Below, piece by piece: positions 8,506 through 18,019 of a stretch of 64,000 nucleotides of DNA. The stretch lies in the NCBI RefSeq assembly GCF_017302275.1, contig NZ_JAFLDR010000005.1, positions 89,457 to 153,456 of the forward strand. Reading direction: 5' to 3'. The notes under the pieces are model-generated. The model was not told where the DNA came from. It searched no databases and saw only the letters and a program-made list of their open reading frames with translations. Position numbers and translations under genes: made by a program. Position 1 is the stretch's first letter. Each line of letters begins with the position of its first letter. Origin of the DNA: Sulfuritalea sp. (GTDB lineage: Bacteria; Pseudomonadota; Gammaproteobacteria; Burkholderiales; Rhodocyclaceae).

Positions 8506-9855
8506 ATGCACATTCATATCCTCGGTATCTGCGGCACGTTCATGGGCGGCATCGCACTGCTGGCCCGCGCCGCAGGCCATCGCGTCACGGGTTGCGACGC
8601 CAACGTCTATCCGCCGATGAGCACGCAACTGGGTGAGCACGAGATCGACCTGGTGGCCGGCTACGATGCAGGGCAACTGGCGCTGGAGCCGGACCTTTTC
8701 GTCGTCGGCAATGCGATATCACGCGGCAATCTGCTGCTCGAAGCCATCCTCGAGCACAACCTGGCATATGTCTCAGGGCCCCAGTGGCTGGCCCAGAACA
8801 TCCTGCGCGGACGCTGGGTGCTTGGCGTTGCGGGGACGCACGGCAAGACTACGACGACGGCGTTGCTGACCTGGATACTGGAAGAGGCCGAACTCAATCC
8901 ATCCTTCCTGGTCGGTGGGGTACCGCAGGGGTTCGGCGTATCCGCACGATTGACCGATTCGCCCTTCTTCGTCATCGAAGCCGACGAGTACGATACGGCT
9001 TTTTGCGACAAGCGTTCAAAGTTCATCCATTACCAGCCGAGGACAGTGGTCCTCAACAACCTTGAGTTCGATCACGCTGACATCTTCGCCGATCTTGGTG
9101 CCATTGAAACGCAATTTCATCATCTCGTGCGCACCTTGCCGGGAAATGGCCGGATCGTCGCGAATGCCGGGGAGGAGTCCCTGAGGCGTGTCCTGTCGCG
9201 CGGTTGCTGGACTCCGGTTGACTGGTTCAACGGCGATGAGGGCTGGCAGGCGGGAGAGCCGAATGCCGACAGGGGCTTTGCCCTGAGCCTTGCCGGACAG
9301 GTGCAAGGCCGGCTCGGGCGGTTTGAACTGGCCGGCGCACACAACCGCGCCAATGCCGTGGCGGCGGTGGTTGCCGCGCGCCACGCTGGGGTGCCGGTGG
9401 CGGTGGCGCTCAAGGCGCTGGAGAGCTTCAGCGGCATAAAACGGAGACTGGAAGTGCGTGGCACCGTGCGCGGCGTCACCGTGATCGATGATTTCGCCCA
9501 CCATCCGACGGCGATCCGCGTCACGCTTGAAGGTCTGCGCCAGCGTGTCGGTCGCGCACGGATCCTGGCCGTGCTGGAGCCGCGTTCGAACACCATGAAG
9601 CTGGGTTCGATGAAGGCACAATTGCCCGAAAGCCTCGCAGAGGCCGACGCGACCTATTGCTTTGCCAGCAATCTGGGCTGGGATGCGACGGCGGCGTTGG
9701 CCCCGCTTGGTGGACGGGCTCAGGTGTTCGATGATCTGTCCGGGCTGGTTGCTGCCGTGGTCGCCGAGGCCCGCGAGGGCGATCAGGTACTGGTGATGAG
9801 CAACGGTGGGTTCGGCGGGGTACACGACAGATTGCTCGCCGGCTTGGCGAACTGA
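8506..9855 (+). CDS. mpl: UDP-N-acetylmuramate:L-Ala-gamma-D-Glu-meso-DAP ligase
   Basis: A 449-residue Mur-ligase family enzyme that reattaches the recycled murein tripeptide to UDP-MurNAc. Features: N-terminal MHIHILGICGTFMGGIALLA, the ATP-binding GVAGTHGKTTTTALL, EADEYDTAFCDKRSKF, NNLEFDHADIF, and the C-terminal DDFAHHPTAIRVTLEGLR that distinguishes Mpl from MurC. Length matches Mpl (about 450). It is followed by a strong bidirectional terminator. Confidence 0.96.
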   Translation: MHIHILGICGTFMGGIALLARAAGHRVTGCDANVYPPMSTQLGEHEIDLVAGYDAGQLALEPDLFVVGNAISRGNLLLEAILEHNLAYVSGPQWLAQNILRGRWVLGVAGTHGKTTTTALLTWILEEAELNPSFLVGGVPQGFGVSARLTDSPFFVIEADEYDTAFCDKRSKFIHYQPRTVVLNNLEFDHADIFADLGAIETQFHHLVRTLPGNGRIVANAGEESLRRVLSRGCWTPVDWFNGDEGWQAGEPNADRGFALSLAGQVQGRLGRFELAGAHNRANAVAAVVAARHAGVPVAVALKALESFSGIKRRLEVRGTVRGVTVIDDFAHHPTAIRVTLEGLRQRVGRARILAVLEPRSNTMKLGSMKAQLPESLAEADATYCFASNLGWDATAALAPLGGRAQVFDDLSGLVAAVVAEAREGDQVLVMSNGGFGGVHDRLLAGLAN

Positions 9856-9893
9856 ATTGGCTCGACGGCGGAAGTTCAGTATCGCCAAAGCAA

Positions 9894-9923
9894 AAAAGGC
9901 CTGCGATTCGCCGCAGGCCTTTT
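9894..9923. terminator. Bidirectional intrinsic terminator between mpl and cytochrome c4
   Basis: A perfect 12-bp stem (AAAAGGCCTGCG) with a 6-nt loop, flanked by A- and T-runs on the two sides, serves both converging genes. Confidence 0.9.
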
Positions 9924-9940
9924 CCGTTGATGGGTCGTGC

Positions 9941-10612
9941 TTACCGGCCGAGCGTCGAGATGTACTCGGCAACGGCCAGAATGTCCTTTTCATCCATGCG
10001 ACCGGCGATGTCGCGCATGACCCGGCCCGGGTCGGTGGCGCGCTTGCCCGACTTGTAGGCCTTCAGCTGGTCGCCGAGGTAGCCGGCATGCTGGCCGCCG
10101 ATGGCCGGAGCCAGCACGGCAGGAACCCTGGACATGGTCTTCGCCCAGTCGCGGTTGCCGATGCCGTTCAGGCCGTGGCAGCCGACGCACGCGGCGATAA
10201 CATCGGGACGCCCCTTGCCCTTGAAGAAAATCTTCTCGCCCTGGGCCAGCAGTTCGGCGCTCTGTGCCTTGTTGGGCTGCACCTTTTGGCTGGAGAACCA
10301 TGCTGCGATATCGGCAATATCGACTTCCGCCACGGCCTGCGCCTGCGGGCTCATCACCTCGTTGCTGCGCCGGCCGGCCTTGAAATCGTGTAGCGACTTG
10401 GTGATGTACTCCGGGACCTGACCGGCGAGCTTGGGTGCTTTCAGCGCGGCGAAGATTTCCGGCGGGCTGTTGCCATCGGCTCCATGACAGGCCCCGCAAG
10501 CCCCAGCTTTTTGCTGGCCGGCGGCCGCGTTGCCGCCAGGCTTTGCCGCGGCTACGGAGACGCTAGCCAGAGTCGCGCAGACAAGCGCGGCAAGCACGTG
10601 CGTGATAGTCAT
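9941..10612 (-). CDS. Diheme cytochrome c4
   Basis: A 223-residue periplasmic c-type cytochrome with a signal peptide (cleavage near AAA-K24) and two heme motifs, CGACH at 39-43 and CVGCH at 142-146, in two similar halves, as in cytochrome c4. Each half ends with a Met-containing region that can supply the distal ligand (for example VMSPQ). It probably donates electrons to the terminal oxidase encoded divergently. An FNR-like box lies between the two starts. Confidence 0.9.
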   Translation of the reverse strand: MTITHVLAALVCATLASVSVAAAKPGGNAAAGQQKAGACGACHGADGNSPPEIFAALKAPKLAGQVPEYITKSLHDFKAGRRSNEVMSPQAQAVAEVDIADIAAWFSSQKVQPNKAQSAELLAQGEKIFFKGKGRPDVIAACVGCHGLNGIGNRDWAKTMSRVPAVLAPAIGGQHAGYLGDQLKAYKSGKRATDPGRVMRDIAGRMDEKDILAVAEYISTLGR

Positions 10613-10675
10613 TTTTCTTGATTCCCCTTGAATCGGGTTGCGAAAATGCCCGAACCTTGAAATAATCCGGCGCTG

Positions 10676-10689
10676 TTGATTTAGGTCAA
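10676..10689. promoter_or_regulatory. FNR/Anr-like box in the cytochrome c4 / cox intergenic region
   Basis: TTGAT-TTAG-GTCAA matches the FNR consensus TTGAT-N4-ATCAA with one mismatch, in a 157-bp divergent intergenic region that is clearly AT-rich compared with its surroundings. It suggests oxygen-responsive control of the cytochrome, the oxidase operon or both. Confidence 0.55.
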
Positions 10690-10769
10690 TTATGTTTTAA
10701 CATTTCTAAACTGGCAACTATCCCGAAGATATTTCTGCGGCTGCCGGCATCGGAATACAAGGGGGAACA

Positions 10770-11531
10770 ATGGCGCACGAAGCCCATCACGGGGATGCAC
10801 ACGCTCACGCCCACTGGGATACCAGTGTCTGGCCATTCGTCATCAGCTTCGGAATTCTGTTCCTGGCGCTAGCGTTTTCCCTGCACTTCGTCTACCACGC
10901 CAGCTTTGCCGCGATCCTGACCCTGGGCCTGGCGTTTCCGCTGATCATCGCGGGAGTCGCGGGCTGGACCAGCGAGGCGATGGGCAAGGGCGAAGGCCTG
11001 TCCTACGGTGCGATGGGCTGGTTCATCCTGGCCGAAGCGATGATTTTCATTTCTTTCTTCGTCGCCTACTGGTACACCAAGTTGCACGTCGAGGTCTGGC
11101 CGCCGGCAGGAAACGTGACCCTGCCCAAGGTATTGCCGCTGGTGATGACCTTTGTTCTGGTGTCGTCTTCGCTGACGATCCACTACGCCGAGCACCTTTT
11201 GCATGTGGGCAACAAAGGCGGGTTTCGCATCTGGTACCTGCTGACCATGATCCTTGGCGCCACCTTCCTCGGCATGTCGATCTACGAGTGGTCGCATCTG
11301 ATCGGTGCCGGCTTCACCATCAGCACCAATGCCTTCAGCACCATATTCTTCTCGGTCACCGGTCTGCATGGATCGCACGTCGTGGTCGGCCTGGCGATTT
11401 TCATGGCGGGTCTGCCCTCGGTTATGCGCGGTGACGACATCGACGAGGGGTTCATGCGCACCGCCGGCCTTTACTGGCATTTTGTTGACATCATTTGGTT
11501 CTTCGTCGTATCACAAATCTATTACTGGTAG
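10770..11531 (+). CDS. coxC: Cytochrome c oxidase subunit III
   Basis: A 253-residue integral membrane protein with about seven membrane segments. The His-rich start (HEAHHGDAHAHAHWD) is followed by ILAEAMIFISFFVAYWY, a subunit III signature containing the conserved Glu, and ends with TGLHGSHVVVGLAIF and YWHFVDIIWFFVVSQIYYW, the classic C-terminal motif. It is the first gene of the oxidase cluster, whereas in many aa3 operons subunit III follows I and II. Its 3' end overlaps the next gene by 37 bp. Confidence 0.95.
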   Translation: MAHEAHHGDAHAHAHWDTSVWPFVISFGILFLALAFSLHFVYHASFAAILTLGLAFPLIIAGVAGWTSEAMGKGEGLSYGAMGWFILAEAMIFISFFVAYWYTKLHVEVWPPAGNVTLPKVLPLVMTFVLVSSSLTIHYAEHLLHVGNKGGFRIWYLLTMILGATFLGMSIYEWSHLIGAGFTISTNAFSTIFFSVTGLHGSHVVVGLAIFMAGLPSVMRGDDIDEGFMRTAGLYWHFVDIIWFFVVSQIYYW

Positions 11532-12385
11532 TTGCGGCAGCGGCTGTCTGGAGCGCCAGCGGCGGCGCCTTGGCGGTCAGCGAGCCGACGCGGAACAGCG
11601 CGCCGGATGCGTCGATCATGCAAATCGACGAACCGCGCTTTCTGGGGAATCGGCTGCAGAGGGAAACATGGTTGACCGACACGGAGGGGCGGCACTTCCG
11701 GGTTGCGGACATGATGGGCAAGCCGCTGATCCTGCTGTTGTCGTATTACGGTTGCGACGGTACCTGTCCGACCATGAACGCGGAACTGGCCAAGGTGTTG
11801 GAGAAGGTCGAGCGTTTCAAGCTTGGCAAGGATTTCCGGGTGCTGACGGTATCCTTCGACAAGCGCGACACGGTGGCGACGGCGCAGGACTTCATGGTCA
11901 AGTCGGCGGGTGTGCCGGCGGCGATGAAGGACGGATGGCGGCACGCGGTGCTGCAGTCCGGATCTGACGCCGGTGGCGTCGAGAAGTTTGCCGGGGAGGT
12001 GGGGTTTCGCTTCTTCTGGTCGGATGCGGCAAAGGCGTTTCTGCATCCGAACGTGCTTGTGTTTCTGACGCCCGAGGGACGCGTTGCCCGCTATATCTAC
12101 GGCACGCGGATGGATGCAAGAACGATTGAACTGGCGATCACCGACGCCGATTGGGAGCGCATTTCCAATTCGACGGCGGTGTTCGACATATTTACCGGTG
12201 CCTGCTTCAGCTACAACTATGCCGAGGGCAGGTATCAATGGAATTACTCGCTGCTGGCCGGCATTGGTTCGCTGCTCCTCGGTCTGGTGTCGATCGGATC
12301 CGGGGCATTGATCTACCGTCGGCGCATGTCTCGCAGGCAGGGAAATGGAATCGAAGGAAAGAAAGGGGAAGCAAGGAATGCATAA
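11495..12385 (+). CDS. SCO1/SenC-family protein with C-terminal membrane anchor
   Basis: About 296 residues: N-terminal signal/anchor, thioredoxin-like SCO domain with the copper-binding CxxxC motif in YYGCDGTCPTMNAEL, the matching His in FLHPNVLVFL, and a C-terminal membrane segment (YSLLAGIGSLLLGLVSIGSGALIY). SCO proteins deliver copper to the CuA site of subunit II. The start is a TTG inside the coxC 3' end, with no good ribosome-binding site, so translation is probably coupled to coxC. Its own 3' end overlaps coxB by 8 bp. Confidence 0.85.
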   Translation: MVLRRITNLLLVVAAAAVWSASGGALAVSEPTRNSAPDASIMQIDEPRFLGNRLQRETWLTDTEGRHFRVADMMGKPLILLLSYYGCDGTCPTMNAELAKVLEKVERFKLGKDFRVLTVSFDKRDTVATAQDFMVKSAGVPAAMKDGWRHAVLQSGSDAGGVEKFAGEVGFRFFWSDAAKAFLHPNVLVFLTPEGRVARYIYGTRMDARTIELAITDADWERISNSTAVFDIFTGACFSYNYAEGRYQWNYSLLAGIGSLLLGLVSIGSGALIYRRRMSRRQGNGIEGKKGEARNA

Positions 12386-13184
12386 ACAACTGGTAGCCAT
12401 CCTCCGACGCACATCGGTCGCGGCCTTCGGGTTTGCCCTTGCTGCCTCCTCATGGGCGGCCGGGCCGGCACAATCCGCCGCGTCGAAGATCAACGACCCG
12501 GCACGCGGTTGGGACAGCCTTTGGCACGAGGTGATCGTCGATATCACGATCATCGGCATCCTGTTCGCCGTGGTTACCGCCTGGTTCATGTTTTCCTCGC
12601 GGCGCACGGCCGACAACCAGGTGGGTGCTTCACCGAAGCTGTCGCCGGCATCCGCCGTCGGTTGGACCGTCCTCCCCATATTTATTTTTCTTTCGATCGA
12701 CCTCTATACCGCGGCCAACGGCTGGGTGCTGTGGAACCACTACCGCGACGTTCCCGCCGACCGCCTCGAGGTCAAGCTCGAATCGGGAATGTACAGCTGG
12801 GATTACACCTATCCCAACGGGGTCCGTACCCAGAACGAACTGATCGTTCCCGCCGGCAAGCCGGTGATGTTGCGCATGACCAGCCGCGATACGCTGCACA
12901 GCCATTACATTCCCGATTTCCGCGTCAAGGAGGATTCGATGCCGGGTCGGGTCACCTACCTGTGGTTCCATCCGACCAAGCCGGGCGAGCACCTTGTGAC
13001 CTGTGCCGAATACTGCGGAGTGATGCACAGCTACATGGCCGGTCGCGTCATCGTCAAGTCGACCGACGAATACGCCGCATGGATGAAGCAGGAGGAAACC
13101 ATGCTTGCCGCCGCTGCGACGACGGAAGCACCGGCTGTACCGGCTAAGGCTGGCGCGCCGGCCGCCAAGCCCAAGAAGACCTGA
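12378..13184 (+). CDS. coxB: Cytochrome c oxidase subunit II
   Basis: A 268-residue subunit II with signal peptide, two membrane segments (about 50-75 and 95-118) and a periplasmic cupredoxin domain. The CuA ligands are visible: HSH at 174-176, C209, E211, C213, H217 and M220 in CAEYCGVMHSYM. There is no CxxCH, so no fused cytochrome c; electrons must come from a separate carrier such as the cytochrome c4. The C-terminus is an Ala/Pro/Lys tail. Start ATG 12378 with AAGGGGA upstream. Confidence 0.95.
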   Translation: MHKQLVAILRRTSVAAFGFALAASSWAAGPAQSAASKINDPARGWDSLWHEVIVDITIIGILFAVVTAWFMFSSRRTADNQVGASPKLSPASAVGWTVLPIFIFLSIDLYTAANGWVLWNHYRDVPADRLEVKLESGMYSWDYTYPNGVRTQNELIVPAGKPVMLRMTSRDTLHSHYIPDFRVKEDSMPGRVTYLWFHPTKPGEHLVTCAEYCGVMHSYMAGRVIVKSTDEYAAWMKQEETMLAAAATTEAPAVPAKAGAPAAKPKKT

Positions 13185-13198
13185 GGGAGAAGTAGAAG

Positions 13199-14770
13199 AT
13201 GAATCTCAAGGAATGGATCTTTACCACCGACCACAAGCGGGTCGGCATCCTCTATCTGATCGGGTCGCTGGCGGCCTTCGCCGTCGCCGGCATCATGGCC
13301 CTGCTGATGCGTGCGGAGCTGTCCACCATCGGCCCGACCATCACCGCCAATCCGACCAACTACAACGTCTGGCTGTATACCCACGGCGCGGTGATGATCC
13401 TCGGCTTCCAGATCCCGGCGCTGACCGGCTTCTTCGCCAACTTCTGCATCCCGCTGATGATCGGCGCCAAGGACGTCGCATTTCCTCGCGTCAACGCCCT
13501 GTCGGTCTGGCTGTTCTATGTCGGCGTGATCTTGGCGCTGCTGACCTTCTTCATTCCCGACCCCCCCGACATCATGTGGACCGGCTATCCGCCTTATTCA
13601 ACGATAACCACCGGCAACACGGCGATGTATTCCTTCACCGTGCTGATCCTCGGCTTCGCCTCGATCATCGGCGGCGTCAACTTCCTCACCACCGTGGCCT
13701 ACATGCGCGCCCCGGGGATCACCCTCAACAAGCTCAATATCTTCGTCTGGTGCACCTTGGGCGCCTTCGTACTCCAGCTCATCTTCGTACCGGTGCTGGG
13801 CACGGCGGTGTCGCTGATCAGCATGGACAAATACCTGGGCACCAACTTCTTCGATCCGGCCAAGGGCGGCGACGTGCTTACCTACCAGAACCTGTTCTGG
13901 TTCTATTCCCACCCGGCCGTCTATGTGATCTTCCTGCCCTTCATCGGCGTGGTCTTCGAGGTGCTGTCGTCCCACGCCAGGAGCGCCGTGTTCAACTACA
14001 AGATGGTGGTCTATGGCGGCATCGGCGGCATCGTCCTGCTGGCCGGCGAGGTATGGGTCCACCACCTTTACGTGTCCGGCATGGCCGACTGGCTGCGCAT
14101 CGGCCAGATGGTGACGACGCTGATGATCTCGATCCCGGTCGGCCTGATGATGATCAGCCTGGTGGGAACCTTGTACAAGAGTTCCATCGCCTTTACCACG
14201 CCGATGTTGTATGCGCTCGGGGTCGTCTTCCTGTTCCTGATCGGCGGTTTGACCGGAATTCCGCTCGCCGTGCCTTCGCTGACCCTGGCCGTGTCCGACA
14301 CCTATTACGTGGTCGGCCACTTCCACTACGTCATGGCGGTCGCCGGCACCTTCTCCATCTTCGCCGGGATCTACCACTGGTTCCCCAAGTTCTCTGGCCG
14401 CATGTACAACGAGTTCTGGGGCAAGGTCGGTTTCTGGCTGACCTTCATCGGCAGCAACGTGGTGTTCTGGACCATGATGGACATCGGCGTCGATGGCATG
14501 CCGCGCCGGTACTACGACTATGCACACTTCCCGCAGTTCGAGTCGGCACATCAGCTGATGACGGCGGGCGCCGTGGTGCTTGGCCTCGGTTTCGCGATTG
14601 CCGTGCTGAACTGGATCATCGGCGCCATGAAGGGCCCGCCGGCCGGCGACAATCCCTGGGGTTCGCCGTCGCTGGAGTGGACCACCGTCTCGCCGCCGCC
14701 GCATGGCAATTGGCCGACGCCGCCGTCGGTGGCGGAGGATTGGCATCCCTACGCCTACAAGAAGGGCTGA
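13199..14770 (+). CDS. coxA: Cytochrome c oxidase subunit I, A2-type
   Basis: A 523-residue 12-helix heme-copper oxidase core. Heme and copper ligands: H62 (THGAVM), H238, H288 and H289 (VWVHHLY), H374 and H376 (GHFHYVMA). The helix VI motif is YSHPAVY (236-242): the D-channel Glu of the usual GHPEVY is replaced by Ala and the YS pair is present, which defines the A2 subfamily known from Rhodothermus caa3. The K-channel Lys lies in GTLYKSSIAF (K327). Strong start context, 14 bp after coxB. Confidence 0.97.
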   Translation: MNLKEWIFTTDHKRVGILYLIGSLAAFAVAGIMALLMRAELSTIGPTITANPTNYNVWLYTHGAVMILGFQIPALTGFFANFCIPLMIGAKDVAFPRVNALSVWLFYVGVILALLTFFIPDPPDIMWTGYPPYSTITTGNTAMYSFTVLILGFASIIGGVNFLTTVAYMRAPGITLNKLNIFVWCTLGAFVLQLIFVPVLGTAVSLISMDKYLGTNFFDPAKGGDVLTYQNLFWFYSHPAVYVIFLPFIGVVFEVLSSHARSAVFNYKMVVYGGIGGIVLLAGEVWVHHLYVSGMADWLRIGQMVTTLMISIPVGLMMISLVGTLYKSSIAFTTPMLYALGVVFLFLIGGLTGIPLAVPSLTLAVSDTYYVVGHFHYVMAVAGTFSIFAGIYHWFPKFSGRMYNEFWGKVGFWLTFIGSNVVFWTMMDIGVDGMPRRYYDYAHFPQFESAHQLMTAGAVVLGLGFAIAVLNWIIGAMKGPPAGDNPWGSPSLEWTTVSPPPHGNWPTPPSVAEDWHPYAYKKG

Positions 14771-14784
14771 CAAACGCAAGGCAA

Positions 14785-14811
14785 CAAGGCGTTCCGGGGC
14801 GGGACGCCTTG
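14785..14811. other. Hairpin between coxA and the second SCO gene
   Basis: CAAGGCGT and ACGCCTTG form a perfect 8-bp stem around an 11-nt G-rich loop. No T-run follows, so it is more likely an mRNA-processing or stability element than a terminator. Confidence 0.4.
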
Positions 14812-14826
14812 CATTCCGGCAGGTCG

Positions 14827-15477
14827 ATGAAGAGCGAAGCGGGAATCTGGTTGCTGGTCGCCGGCGCGGTGCTGACACTGGGCGGCGCCTATCTCGCCTG
14901 GAGCAGTTTTGCCGCCGGCCCGCTGCCGGCCGGGGAGGTGCCGACGGCAAGCGTTTTTCGGGAGCGCCAGCCTTTGCCTGCCTTTGAGCTGCGGGGGCCG
15001 CAAGGCGTGCTTACCGATGTCGACCTGCGCGGCGGCTGGACCTTTCTTTTTTTTGGCTATACGCAGTGTCCTGACGTCTGTCCAGCGGCCCTGGCTCTGA
15101 TGAAGGAGGTCGGGGTGGCCCTGAAGGTCGACAAGGCCGTGCCGCCGGCGCCGACTTTCAGGGTGGTATTCGTTTCGGTCGATCCACGTCGCGATAGCGC
15201 GGAATTGCTGGGCCAGTACCTGGGGGCCTTCGATCCGGCGTTCATCGGTGTCAGCGGTGACGATGCCGCGCTCGCGCCGCTGGTCGCGGCACTGGGCATT
15301 TACTACCGACGTAATGATGCGACGGATGGCAAGAACTATACCGTCGACCATTCCGCCGCGATCCATCTGATTGATCCACAAGGGCGACTGGCCGCTGTTT
15401 TCTCGCCGCCGCAGGATGCCGCGAAAATTGTCGCGGACTTTCGCCGTATTGTGGCCAGCGGAAGCCCGCGAGGATAG
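14827..15477 (+). CDS. SCO1/SenC-family copper chaperone
   Basis: A 216-residue membrane-anchored protein with one N-terminal helix and a thioredoxin-like SCO domain. The CxxxC motif is in GYTQCPDVCPAALALM and the third ligand His in YTVDHSAAIHLIDP. It is the second SCO protein of the cluster and belongs to the more classical type. The loop before the conserved VVFVSVDPRRD strand contains a short dispersed repeat read as AVPPAPTF. Confidence 0.92.
   Translation: MKSEAGIWLLVAGAVLTLGGAYLAWSSFAAGPLPAGEVPTASVFRERQPLPAFELRGPQGVLTDVDLRGGWTFLFFGYTQCPDVCPAALALMKEVGVALKVDKAVPPAPTFRVVFVSVDPRRDSAELLGQYLGAFDPAFIGVSGDDAALAPLVAALGIYYRRNDATDGKNYTVDHSAAIHLIDPQGRLAAVFSPPQDAAKIVADFRRIVASGSPRG
15136..15158 (-). 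repeat. Dispersed repeat, short form, copy S3
   Basis: Two mismatches to the 19-nt core. It is read as AVPPAPTF in the second SCO protein, just before the VVFVSVDP strand. Confidence 0.7.
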
Positions 15478-15531
15478 GTCGCGTGCTAGACTTTTAAAAT
15501 TGGTCCGGCTTCAATAATTTTTCGTTAAAGA

Positions 15532-16428
15532 GTGAAAGTACTCGCCCTCGCACTTCAATCCAGCCCTCATCGCCTGCGTCAATATTTCCTATTGACCAAG
15601 CCGCGCGTGGTATCGCTGATCGTGTTCTGTGCAGTTATCGGCATGTTCCTCGCGGTTCCCGGCATGGTGCCTTGGCGCATCCTGCTTGCCGGTACGATCG
15701 GGATTGCGCTGGTGGCTGGCGCCGCCGCTGCGGCGAACTGCCTGATCGAACAGAAGATCGATGCGCTGATGGCGCGCACGCGCGGGCGGCCATTGCCGCT
15801 CGGCGAAGTCAATTCCCTGGAAACCGTCATGTTTTCCGGTGCCCTCGGCGGTGCCGGGCTGTTCCTGCTCTACACCCTGGTGAATCCCTTCACCATGTGG
15901 CTGACGTTCGCCACCTTCGTCGGCTATGCGGTGATCTACACCGTGTTCCTCAAGCCGAATACCTCGCAGAACATCGTCATCGGCGGCGCGTCAGGCGCCA
16001 TGCCGCCCGTGCTCGGCTGGGCGGCCGTGACCGGCGACGCACCGGGCGAGGCATGGCTGCTGTTCCTGATTATTTTCGTGTGGACGCCGCCGCATTTCTG
16101 GGCTCTCGCGCTGTACCGCACCAAGGAGTATGCCGCCGCCGGCATTCCCATGCTGCCGGTCACGCATGGCGCCGAATACACCCGTCGGCACGTCTTTCTC
16201 TACACCGTCGGCCTGACGCTGGTGACCCTGGTGCCCTACGTCATAGGCATGTCCGGCGGTTTCTACCTGACCTGTGCCGTGCTGCTCGACGCCGTGTTTC
16301 TGGGCTACGCATGGCTGATCTGGCGCGACTATTCGGACGTCGTGGCGCGCCTGACGTTCCGCTGGTCGATCATCTACCTGGCGCTGCTTTTCCTGGCGCT
16401 GTTGATCGATCATTACCTGATCGCCTGA
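15532..16428 (+). CDS. ctaB: Protoheme IX farnesyltransferase (heme O synthase)
   Basis: A 298-residue polytopic prenyltransferase that converts heme B to heme O for the aa3 oxidase. It has TKPRVVSL at the start, the first Asp-rich motif region [22 protein letters not shown] (here shortened to its key residues N, E, D, R) and [20 protein letters not shown]. The usual NxxxDxxxD is NCLIEQKID, with E and Q in place of the first D region. The start is GTG 15532. It completes the oxidase cluster and is followed by a terminator. Confidence 0.95.
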   Translation: MKVLALALQSSPHRLRQYFLLTKPRVVSLIVFCAVIGMFLAVPGMVPWRILLAGTIGIALVAGAAAAANCLIEQKIDALMARTRGRPLPLGEVNSLETVMFSGALGGAGLFLLYTLVNPFTMWLTFATFVGYAVIYTVFLKPNTSQNIVIGGASGAMPPVLGWAAVTGDAPGEAWLLFLIIFVWTPPHFWALALYRTKEYAAAGIPMLPVTHGAEYTRRHVFLYTVGLTLVTLVPYVIGMSGGFYLTCAVLLDAVFLGYAWLIWRDYSDVVARLTFRWSIIYLALLFLALLIDHYLIA

Positions 16429-16461
16429 TCGCGGGCGCATCCAGGTCCGCAAAGCGAAAAA

Positions 16462-16486
16462 GGCAACCCCGCCGACCGGGGTTGCC
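16462..16486. terminator. Bidirectional terminator between ctaB and rpoH
   Basis: A 9-bp stem GGCAACCCC with a 7-nt loop lies between the two converging genes, with A-rich and T-rich flanks. Confidence 0.85.
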
Positions 16487-16507
16487 CTTCGTTCTTGCCT
16501 TAGTCGA

Positions 16508-17404
<897 letters not shown>

Positions 17405-17428
17405 TTTGCAACCTCCTTGGACACAATA

Positions 17429-17455
17429 TTAGCACTCAAAACCTTAGAGTGCCAA
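17429..17455. promoter_or_regulatory. CIRCE operator (HrcA binding site) upstream of rpoH
   Basis: TTAGCACTC, nine spacer bases, GAGTGCCAA: the CIRCE consensus TTAGCACTC-N9-GAGTGCTAA with one mismatch. It ends 25 bp before the rpoH start. Confidence 0.9.
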
Positions 17456-17470
17456 AATTGGCGGAAGTTC

Positions 17471-17487
17471 CCGACAAATTTTGTCGG
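17471..17487. promoter_or_regulatory. 17-bp palindrome upstream of rpoH
   Basis: CCGACAAA-T-TTTGTCGG is a perfect 8-bp inverted repeat with a 1-nt centre, 16 bp beyond the CIRCE element. It looks like an operator; the regulator is not identifiable. Confidence 0.4.
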
Positions 17488-17500
17488 ACATACCGAAGTT

Positions 17501-17890
17501 TCAGACTTTGGGCGGAGCGCCGGGGGGGCGCTTGGTTTTCTTGAAGAAGCGTTTGGACGGCTTGGAACCGGGGACTGCGTCCGGTCGCCTTTGCTGGTCC
17601 GGGCGTCGCCCCTGAGCTTGTCCGGCGCCCTGTCCGGGTCCCTGACGCCTCCCGGATTGTTCGGTTTGCGAACCCGACTGTATGCGATTGCCGGGTGCCA
17701 GACAGATTTCAAGTTCGATAATCTCGTCCCAGATGGCGTCGGTGCGCTGATGATCGGGTATGGCCAGCAATTCGCGCAGGCGACGCCGAGGATCAGGGGC
17801 CGGCGGCTCCTGACGTACGGGCTCGGCGGCTTGTTGCGCGCCAGGCGCGGCGTCACTGGCCGGCTGCTCGGAGGGAAGCTCTTCGTTCAT
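17501..17890 (-). CDS. Hypothetical protein, 129 residues
   Basis: Not a family I recognise. It has a Pro/Ala/Glu-rich N-terminus, a short likely folded segment (RRRLRELLAIPDHQRTDAIW followed by DEIIELEICLAPGNR), then a Gln/Gly/Arg-rich disordered stretch and a basic C-terminus (SKRFFKKTKRPPG). No signal peptide. The basic tail suggests nucleic acid binding (inference). It lies just upstream of rpoH in the same direction, and the palindrome and CIRCE lie between them. Confidence 0.6.
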   Translation of the reverse strand: MNEELPSEQPASDAAPGAQQAAEPVRQEPPAPDPRRRLRELLAIPDHQRTDAIWDEIIELEICLAPGNRIQSGSQTEQSGRRQGPGQGAGQAQGRRPDQQRRPDAVPGSKPSKRFFKKTKRPPGAPPKV

Positions 17891-18019
17891 TATCCTATTA
17901 TCGCCCGAATATGGAATTCCGTTTCAGTGTTGTCCTTCACGTCGGTTCGGGGCGGGTTTTTTTGCCACGGCCGGGACGGATAGTCAATGCTGCCGCGCTG
18001 GGTCGCCGAGCCGCGGCCG

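Noticed and set aside
13105-14820. Long plus-strand frame overlapping coxA in another phase
   Set aside because: Arg/His/Pro-rich shadow of coxA; only its last part, from 14827, is the real SCO gene.
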